Part shown: positions 58,328 through 64,000 of the stretch, one piece after another
Layout of the letters: the number at the start of each line of letters is the position of its first letter
Numbering within the stretch: position 1 is the first letter of the stretch
Source: PALSA-612 sp963742925
Lineage (GTDB): Bacteria > Actinomycetota > Thermoleophilia > Gaiellales > Gaiellaceae
NCBI GenBank assembly: GCA_963742925.1
Contig: CAVUNV010000007.1
Span: forward strand, 62,001-126,000
Direction: 5' to 3'
DNA length: 64,000 nt
Translations under genes and position numbers: made by a program
The notes under the pieces: generated by a model
What the model was told of the DNA's origin: nothing
Seen by the model: the letters and a program-made list of their open reading frames with translations, nothing else
Databases searched by the model: none

Positions 58328-59362
58328 CTAGCGTGAGGGCTCCGGGCCGTCCCCGGGCATCCGTGGCTTGCGCGCGAAGACGTGGAAGAACGGGCCGGCC
58401 GCGAGCATGAGCGGCTTCACAGCCGACCATGTTGCGGCCTGGTTGTAGACCTGTGCGAGCCGGAGCTCCATGCCGTGGTAGAGCCCCAGTGACGCACTCG
58501 GCACGGGCGGCGGCACGATGCTGACCTCGAACCCGTTGCGCTCGAGGAGGCGGGACAACGAGCGGGCGGAGAGGAGGTGGACGTGCGAGTACGACGTCTT
58601 ACGCATCGCCTGGACATACGGCTCGGCGAGACGACGCGGCAGGTAGCCGACTCCCCACAGCCTGACGTGCGGCTCGAGGCCGAGCGAGTAGCGGTTCGGC
58701 GTCGCCAGAAAGAGCAGGCCGCCGGGGCGCAGCACGCGTGCGCATTCCGCGATGAAGTGCTCCACGTCGTCCACGTGCTCGACGACGTCGCTCGCGGCGA
58801 CGATGTCGAAGCACTCGGCCGCGAACGGGAGTGCCTCTGCAGCGCAGGCGACCAGCTCGACGCCGTCCGCGTCCTCCTCCTCGAGGCGCTTCCGGGCGAG
58901 GACGAGCCAGCGAAGCGCGACGTCGCTGGCGACCACGTGGGCCCCGCGGCGGGCCAGGGCCGCGCCGAGAGCCGCGGTTCCGCAACCGATCTCGAGGGCG
59001 CGGTCGGTCGGGCCGATGGCGGCTCCGCGCGCCGCCGCGATCGCATCGACGACCGGTTCCGACCTCGGGCGAGCGTTCAGCTCCTGCGCCGTGAACCGGG
59101 CGGCCAGCTCGGGGCGCTTGCCGACGAGGCGCCAGTGCTCGTCCAGCAGGCCGGCGAGATCCCGATCCGGCGCCAGGTCGGACAGCACGCGCGCGAGGCG
59201 CGCGTCCTCGTCCCGGCTCAGCTGGGGATCGGGGTAGGAGAGCCGCAGGTCGGCGATGCCCGCGATCTGCTCCTCGTACCGGTGCCCGCAGCTCTCGCAG
59301 AGAAGTCCACCCGGCGCAGGAACGATTCCACCGCCGCAGACGGGACACCGGGCCGTCTCCAT
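58328..59362 (-). CDS. SAM-dependent methyltransferase with N-terminal zinc ribbon
   Basis: 344 aa. ARCPVCGGGIVPAPGGLLCESCGHRY is a four-Cys zinc-ribbon-like (Trm112-like) start, followed by a linker and a class I methyltransferase: ALEIGCGTAALGAALARRG, DIVAASDVVEHVDDVEHF, VLRPGGLLFLATPNRYSLG. ATG 59362 lies 6 bases after TAGGCT (59369-59374), which includes the upstream gene's TAG. Probably acts on a glycan or lipid in the cluster. Confidence 0.85.
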   Translation of the reverse strand: METARCPVCGGGIVPAPGGLLCESCGHRYEEQIAGIADLRLSYPDPQLSRDEDARLARVLSDLAPDRDLAGLLDEHWRLVGKRPELAARFTAQELNARPRSEPVVDAIAAARGAAIGPTDRALEIGCGTAALGAALARRGAHVVASDVALRWLVLARKRLEEEDADGVELVACAAEALPFAAECFDIVAASDVVEHVDDVEHFIAECARVLRPGGLLFLATPNRYSLGLEPHVRLWGVGYLPRRLAEPYVQAMRKTSYSHVHLLSARSLSRLLERNGFEVSIVPPPVPSASLGLYHGMELRLAQVYNQAATWSAVKPLMLAAGPFFHVFARKPRMPGDGPEPSR

Positions 59363-59371
59363 CGGTTGAGC

Positions 59372-60077
59372 CTAGCCGTCGTGCGCGAGCAGCACGGTGA
59401 GCCGCTCGCGCGCGCAGAACTCGGCGATCTCGGCGGGCAGCCCGGCCGGCGAAGACGCGATGTCCCCGCCGAGGAAGCAGCCTCCCTCGTCGTCGCGCGC
59501 GAGCAGCGAGACGTGGCCGGGAGTGTGCCCGGACGTCGGCACGAGGAGCAGGCGTCCGTCGCCGGCGACGTCGAACGAGCCGGGGAAGGGCCCGACGGCC
59601 GGACCGGTGAGATCGGCGAGCACCGGCTCGCCGTGCGGCCAGTGCTGGGGGACATAGCCGCGCAACCTCCCCGAGAGGCCGCGCGAGCGCTCCCACTCGG
59701 CCCGCGAGACGACCACCTCGGCGTCGGGGAAGGCAGCGAGCACCGCCGACATGGTCGGTGTGCAGGTGCGAGAGCACGATCCAGCGGACGCGTCCCGGCT
59801 CCGTGCCCCGCCGCCGTAGCTGCGCGCCGATCTCGTCCTCGGGGCCGAGCTCGAACCGGGCCAGGCGCAGGTACGGATGCCAGCGAGGGTGATAGCCGGG
59901 CGAGGTCGCGCGGGCCGTCTGGCCCGTGTCGAACAGGCACAGGCCGGCCGGGTGATGGACGAGGAAGACGTTGACCGGGAGCGTGTCGGCGCTCCACCCG
60001 CCGGGCAGGTACCGGCGCAGCCCGCTCGAGGCACGCTTGGGCCGCACCCGTCCGGTGGTGAACTGCTCGACCTGCAC
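59372..60077 (-). CDS. Metallo-beta-lactamase-fold hydrolase (frameshifted)
   Basis: About 235-aa zinc hydrolase, AHL-lactonase-like in layout. GTG 60077 to about 59755 contains VNVFLVHHPAGLCLFDTGQ and the metal motif SHLHTDHVG; one extra G in GGCGGTG shifts the frame, and VLAAFPDAEVVVSRAEW, VPTSGHTPGHVSLLARD and GGDIASSPAGL continue to the stop. The final His of the family is likely AHDG at the very end. Three bases separate it from the GT2 gene upstream. Confidence 0.8.
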
Positions 60078-60080
60078 GCG

Positions 60081-60992
60081 TCAGCCGTCGCGTCCGAGGC
60101 GCTCGCGCAGATGCTCGACGATCGCCACCGGCACGGAGAGCGCGCCCACGATGTGGTGCAGCGCGTGCAGGCCGACGCCCACCACGGCCTCGAGCCGCCC
60201 GCGCCGCCGCGCCAGGAGCTCGTAGAACGACCGGTTCAGCGCGACGAGGACCCCGAGGGCCGCCAGCGCCGTCCGGAACCGCCCCCGCAGCAGCGCACCG
60301 GCGGCGACGAGCGACGCGACCGCACTCAGCCGGTGGCGCCAGCCGAGGTTGAGCGCCGACGAGCCCGTCCTGTGACGGAGCAGCAGCTCGACCCACGGCA
60401 CGCCGCGGTGCCAGAAATCGCTCTCGACCATCCCGCGCAGGCTCCAGGCCTTCAGGTGCGTGCCCTGCACGTACGGGTCGAGCACGATCCTGCACCCGGC
60501 CGCCGCGAGCCGCGTCCCCAGGTCGATGTCCTCGACGGACGGCACCGGGTAGCGCGCAGCGTCGAATCCGCCCACCGCGTCGAAGCTTTCCCGCCGCACG
60601 GCACCCAGCCCGGCCCAGAACGTCGATGCCTCGGCCTCGCCCTGCTGGTGCACGTGATGGTGGAGCAGGTTGCGGAAGGCCGAGACCGTGCCGGGATCGG
60701 CCGGGTGGTCGTCGTAGGAGCCGAACAGCGCGCCCAGCGACGGATCCGCGTCGAAGGCGCGCCGGATGCGGACGAAAGCGTCGCCGTGCACGACCACGTC
60801 GGCGTCGACGAACACGAGCACGTCTCCGGCGGCTCCGACGGCCCCGCGGTTCCGGGCGTCCGCGGGACCGCCGCCCTCCTCGACGACGATCAGCTCCTCG
60901 GGCGGCTCGTCGGCGGCCCGGATCGCCTCCAGGCACTCCGCGAGGGTCGGCGGCGCGTTCGTCGCCGGCACGATCGCGCTCAGGCTCGGCAT
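60081..60992 (-). CDS. Glycosyltransferase family 2
   Basis: 303 aa. LSAIVPATNAPPTLAECLEAI, the metal-binding VLVFVDADVVVHGDA, ASTFWAGLGAVRRESFDAVGGFD and VEDIDLGTRLAAAG (with the catalytic ED) are canonical; a C-terminal membrane-associated part follows. ATG 60992 lies 6 bases after TAGAAT (60999-61004), a leaderless promoter. Starts the four-gene minus-strand end of the glycan cluster. Confidence 0.88.
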   Translation of the reverse strand: MPSLSAIVPATNAPPTLAECLEAIRAADEPPEELIVVEEGGGPADARNRGAVGAAGDVLVFVDADVVVHGDAFVRIRRAFDADPSLGALFGSYDDHPADPGTVSAFRNLLHHHVHQQGEAEASTFWAGLGAVRRESFDAVGGFDAARYPVPSVEDIDLGTRLAAAGCRIVLDPYVQGTHLKAWSLRGMVESDFWHRGVPWVELLLRHRTGSSALNLGWRHRLSAVASLVAAGALLRGRFRTALAALGVLVALNRSFYELLARRRGRLEAVVGVGLHALHHIVGALSVPVAIVEHLRERLGRDG

Positions 60993-61079
60993 GCGGCAAT
61001 TCTAGGCCGGGGATGACGGAGCCCCGGATACTGCGCTGTCGAGAGGATCGCCGCGCGGCTGCGCGAACACCGGCTCTGC

Positions 61080-61880
61080 ATGCCCGAGAGCAACGGAGGA
61101 GCAGTGGCGCCCGCCGCGTCGCGCGAGGATCTGAAGGGCACGGTCTACGAGCTCTTCATCCTCGCGATCTCGATCCTCTCGATCATCAACATGCTGCTCC
61201 TGACCATCTTCGACTTCGAGTCGTCGTACTGGTGGCTGGTTGCCCAGATCGACATCGCGCTGACGATCATCTTCGTCCTGGACTTCAGCTACCGCCTCAG
61301 GACAGCGCCGTCGAAGCGTCACTACCTGCGCCACGGCGGCGGTGTGTTCGACTTCCTCGGCTGCCTGCCCGGCCTGCGGATCTTCCGGCTGTTCCGGATC
61401 GTCCGGGCCTGGAGGGTCATGGGGCGCCTCGGTGGCCCGCGGGTGCTCCGCGACCTGCGGAAGCAGTTCGCCGCGGGGACCCTGTACCTGGTCACCTTCC
61501 TCATGCTCTTCACGCTCGAGGTGGTCGGTCTGCTCGAGCTCTACTTCGAGCAGGACGCGCAGGGAGCGAACATCACGACCGGGGGCGATGCGCTCTGGTG
61601 GGGCTACGTCACGGCGACGACGGTCGGCTACGGCGACAAGTACCCGGTGACGACGGGCGGCCGGGTCGTCGGAACGCTGATGCTCACCATCGGGGTCGCA
61701 CTGTTCGCGACAGCCTCCGGATTCATCGCGAACACGTTCCTCTCCCGGAAAGCGGAGCCGGCGGCGCCCGCCGAGGGAAGCGTCCAGGCCGCGTTGCACG
61801 AGGTCGAGCGGCTGCTCGCCGAGCAGCAGCAGGCGACCGAGGCCCTCCGCGCACAGCTGCTTCAGCTCGACAAGGCCTGA
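61080..61880 (+). CDS. Voltage-gated potassium channel (6TM)
   Basis: 266 aa. Helices S1-S3 (about 25-85), an S4 with regularly spaced Arg (RIFRLFRIVRAWRVMGR), S5, pore loop with selectivity filter TTVGYGDKYPVTTGG and S6 (VVGTLMLTIGVALFATASGF), then a C-terminal coiled coil (VERLLAEQQQATEALRAQLLQL). ATG 61080 has no ribosome site; GTG 61104 has GGAGGA three bases upstream and is the alternative. Likely controls membrane potential. Confidence 0.9.
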   Translation: MPESNGGAVAPAASREDLKGTVYELFILAISILSIINMLLLTIFDFESSYWWLVAQIDIALTIIFVLDFSYRLRTAPSKRHYLRHGGGVFDFLGCLPGLRIFRLFRIVRAWRVMGRLGGPRVLRDLRKQFAAGTLYLVTFLMLFTLEVVGLLELYFEQDAQGANITTGGDALWWGYVTATTVGYGDKYPVTTGGRVVGTLMLTIGVALFATASGFIANTFLSRKAEPAAPAEGSVQAALHEVERLLAEQQQATEALRAQLLQLDKA

Positions 61881-61904
61881 ACCGAGCTTCCCCAGCCCGC
61901 GGCT

Positions 61905-61946
61905 TCACCCCATTTGGATGACCGCGGGGGACGTGTGCTGTAGTAC
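61905..61946 (+). promoter_or_regulatory. TCACCC-N5-GGATGA palindrome with promoter before arylsulfatase
   Basis: TCACCC (61905-61910) and GGATGA (61916-61921) form the same 6-5-6 repeat as at 35123 and 36103. It is nested in a longer inverted repeat CCCGCGG (61896-61902) and CCGCGGG (61922-61928). TAGTAC at 61941-61946 is a candidate -10 box, and the sulfatase starts at 62040. Confidence 0.5.
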
Positions 61947-62039
61947 GGTCGTGGTGCGTCTGTCCAGCGGATCCGGGACATGGACCACGTCCAGACGAGC
62001 CCCGAAGGCAGCCGCACGACAAACGGGAGGTATGAACAC

Positions 62040-64000
62040 ATGAGCGACCAGACAATCGACCGCACGAAGCTCCCGATCCGGCGCCCACCGTTCCAGGGGG
62101 TCGTGAAGCGGACGCTCGACGGCTCGCAACCGGACTGGAACTCCATCGCGCCGATCCACGCCCCGGAGGGCGCGCCGAACGTGCTGCTCGTACTGACCGA
62201 CGACGCCGGCTTCGGCAATCCGAGCAGCTTCGGCGGGCCGATCAGCACTCCGACGCTGGACCGTCTGGGTGAGGACGGGCTCCGGTACAACCGCTTCCAC
62301 ACGACGGCGCTGTGCTCTCCGACGCGGGCGGCACTGATGACCGGGCGCAACCACCATGCCGTCGGCTTCGGGATGGTCGGCGAGTTCGCGGGCCCGTTCC
62401 CGGGCTACTCGGCGAACCTGCCCAAGGATTGCATGCCGTTCCCGAAGACCCTGCAGGGGAACGGGTACTCGACCGGCTGCTTCGGCAAATGGCATCTCAC
62501 GCCCGACAACATGCAAGGCCCCTCCGGGCCGTTCGACCGCTGGCCGAACGCCGTCGGCTTCGACTACTTCTGGGGCTTCCTGGGCGGCGAGTCCGGCCAG
62601 TTCGACCCGGTGATCATCGAGAACAACAGGGCCGTCGGCATCCCGGAGGACGAGGACTTCTACTTCCCGGACGCAATGGCCGACAGGACGATCGAGTGGA
62701 TCCACGGCGTGCGCGCCAGCGGCTCGGAGAAGCCGTGGTTCGTCTACTTCGCGCCCGGGGCCAGCCACGCCCCGCATCAGGTGCCGACCGAGTGGTCAGA
62801 CAAGTACAAGGGCAAGTTCGACCAGGGCTGGGACAGGCTCCGCGAGGAGACCTTCGCCCGGCAGAAGCAGCTCGGCGTGATCCCGGCCGACGCGGAGCTG
62901 ACGCCGCGGTCGGAAGCCATGCCCGCCTGGGACTCGCTCGACGAGACCCACAAGCGTCTCTACTCGCGTCAGATGGAGGTGTACGCCGGCTACTGCGAGA
63001 ACGCGGACTGGAACATCGGGCGCGTGATCGACGCGATCGACGAGATGGGCGAGCTCGACAACACGCTCGTGATCTACATCTGGGGCGACAACGGCGCCAG
63101 CATGGAGGGCTCCCTGACCGGCACGTTCAACGAGCTGACGACGCTGAACGGGATCCCGCTGACCGACGAGCAGCAACTCCAGCTCGTGCTCAAGTGGGGC
63201 GGCTTCGAGGCCTGGGGCACGGACATGCTGGCCCCGCACTACTCCGCAGCCTGGGCCTGGGCCGGCGACTGTCCGTTCCAGTGGGGCAAGCAAGTCGCCT
63301 CGCACCTCGGCGGCACCCGCGACCCGATGATCGTCCACTGGCCGAAGCGGATCGCAGAGAAAGGGCGGCCTTCGCTCGCAGTTCACGCACGTGATCGACG
63401 TCGGCCCGACCATCCTCGAGGCCGTCGGCCTACCGCAACCGACGCACATCGACGGCGTCGAGCAGCAGCCGATGCACGGGACGAGCTTCCTCTTCTCGCT
63501 CGACGACGCGAACGCCCCCGACCGGCACACGCAGCAGTACTTCGAGATCCTCGGCAACCGCGCGATGTACAAGGACGGCTGGTGGCTCGCGTGGATGCTG
63601 CCGCGCATCCCGTGGCAGATCGATCCCGAGACGCTGAAGCGCTTCGCGCCCGGAGTCTGGGATCCCGAGAACGATCCGGTCGAGCTCTACTACCTGCCCG
63701 ACGACTTCACGCAGGCGCAGGAACGTCGCCGACCAGCACCCCGAGAAGGTGGAGGAGCTCAAGAAGCTCTTCTGGGAGGAGGCCGAACGCTACGGCGTGT
63801 TCCCACTGCTCGGAGGACTTACGAGCTTCTTCGGGATGACGCCGCCGATCCCCGCGCAGTCGCAGTTCACCTACTACGGCGACGTCCAGAACGTGGCCTC
63901 GGGGATGATCCCGAGGATCTACAACCACTCGTACACGATCAGCGCCGACCTCGAGGTTCCGGAGGGCGGAGCCGAGGGCGTGATCGTGGCCGAGGCCGAC
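62040..64000 (+). CDS. Arylsulfatase, formylglycine type (partial, two frameshifts)
   Basis: Sulfatase cutting sulfate esters. NVLLVLTDDAGFGNPSSFGG holds the metal Asp pair; ALCSPTRAALMTGR is the C-x-P-x-R motif whose Cys92 becomes formylglycine; FGKWHLTPD and IYIWGDNGASMEG (metal Asp-Asn) follow. Extra bases near 63364 (AAAGGGCGGCC) and 63720 shift the frame; FTHVIDVGPTILEAVGLPQP and ELYYLPDDFTQAQ read on in the second frame and HPEKVEELKKLFWEEAE in the third. No stop is met before the window ends. ATG 62040 has GGGAGG 10 bases upstream. Close to choline/aryl sulfatases of about 780 aa. Confidence 0.87.

Noticed and set aside
1..64000. CRISPR arrays, rRNA genes, prophage or complete insertion sequences
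   Set aside because: No regular short repeats, rRNA sequence, phage structural genes or intact transposase were seen on reading through.

Overview
The window is a GC-rich actinobacterial chromosome segment with many GTG starts, dense start/stop overlaps (ATGA, GTGA) and many genes preceded 5-7 bases upstream by a TAGNNT -10 box, which suggests leaderless transcription. A SARP regulator beside a kinase-propeller protein, GAP-family membrane proteins, a DUF7144-like protein and overall gene content suggest a soil Thermoleophilia-type organism (Gaiellales/Solirubrobacterales). This placement is inference; there is no rRNA gene here. About a dozen obvious genes are split by single-base frameshifts, almost all of them one extra base near GGGCGG-like runs. 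They look like sequence error, so those genes are described as intact proteins with a frame break.

Layout. 0.26-10.5 kb: a benzoylformate-decarboxylase-like ThDP enzyme, a complete branched-chain-type ABC importer (binding protein, two permeases, two ATPases), a two-subunit GMC dehydrogenase, a zinc alcohol dehydrogenase and an SDR, all on the plus strand: an uptake and oxidation unit for an unknown organic acid or alcohol. 10.5-16.3 kb: a small membrane protein, acetoacetyl-CoA synthetase with an overlapping saccharopine-dehydrogenase-like protein, a remnant of an IS5-type transposase, a cupin and a second GMC oxidoreductase. 16.4-20.9 kb: a SARP regulator with Usp-like tail, a binding-protein pseudogene with its first domain deleted, and a Ser/Thr kinase with an extracellular beta-propeller preceded by a broken copy of a kinase N-lobe.

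21.0-33.6 kb: the centrepiece, twelve tightly packed plus-strand genes ending in a LigM/DesA-type tetrahydrofolate-dependent aromatic O-demethylase, with MetF to recycle methyl-THF, an extradiol dioxygenase, a GalB-type 4-oxalomesaconate hydratase, a GalC/RraA-type aldolase, a DUF6282 metal hydrolase, a dehydrogenase, a CoxL-like molybdenum hydroxylase and an orphan E1 alpha/beta pair. It reads as a route from methoxylated lignin-type aromatic acids to pyruvate and oxaloacetate. At 42.9-46.2 kb a vanillyl-alcohol-oxidase-like flavoprotein, an HsaA-type flavin monooxygenase and a divergent MarR regulator extend the same theme.

33.6-42.7 kb: a hydrolase, small secreted and membrane proteins, two GAP-family proteins flanking a flippase-like protein, an NTF2-like protein, a winged-helix regulator divergent from leuCD, a GNAT, and tRNA-Cys at 42.79 kb. 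46.3-61.0 kb: a lone Flp pilin and a surface-glycan cluster (FAD oxidoreductase, six glycosyltransferases, Wzx-like flippase, three methyltransferases, Gfo/Idh oxidoreductase, beta-propeller, MBL hydrolase). 61.1-64 kb: a voltage-gated K+ channel and an arylsulfatase cut by the window edge. A palindrome TCAYCC-N5-GGRTGA occurs upstream of three otherwise unrelated genes (35123, 36103, 61905), each about 19-24 bases before a -10-like hexamer, and may mark a regulon. No intergenic stretch exceeds 300 bases.
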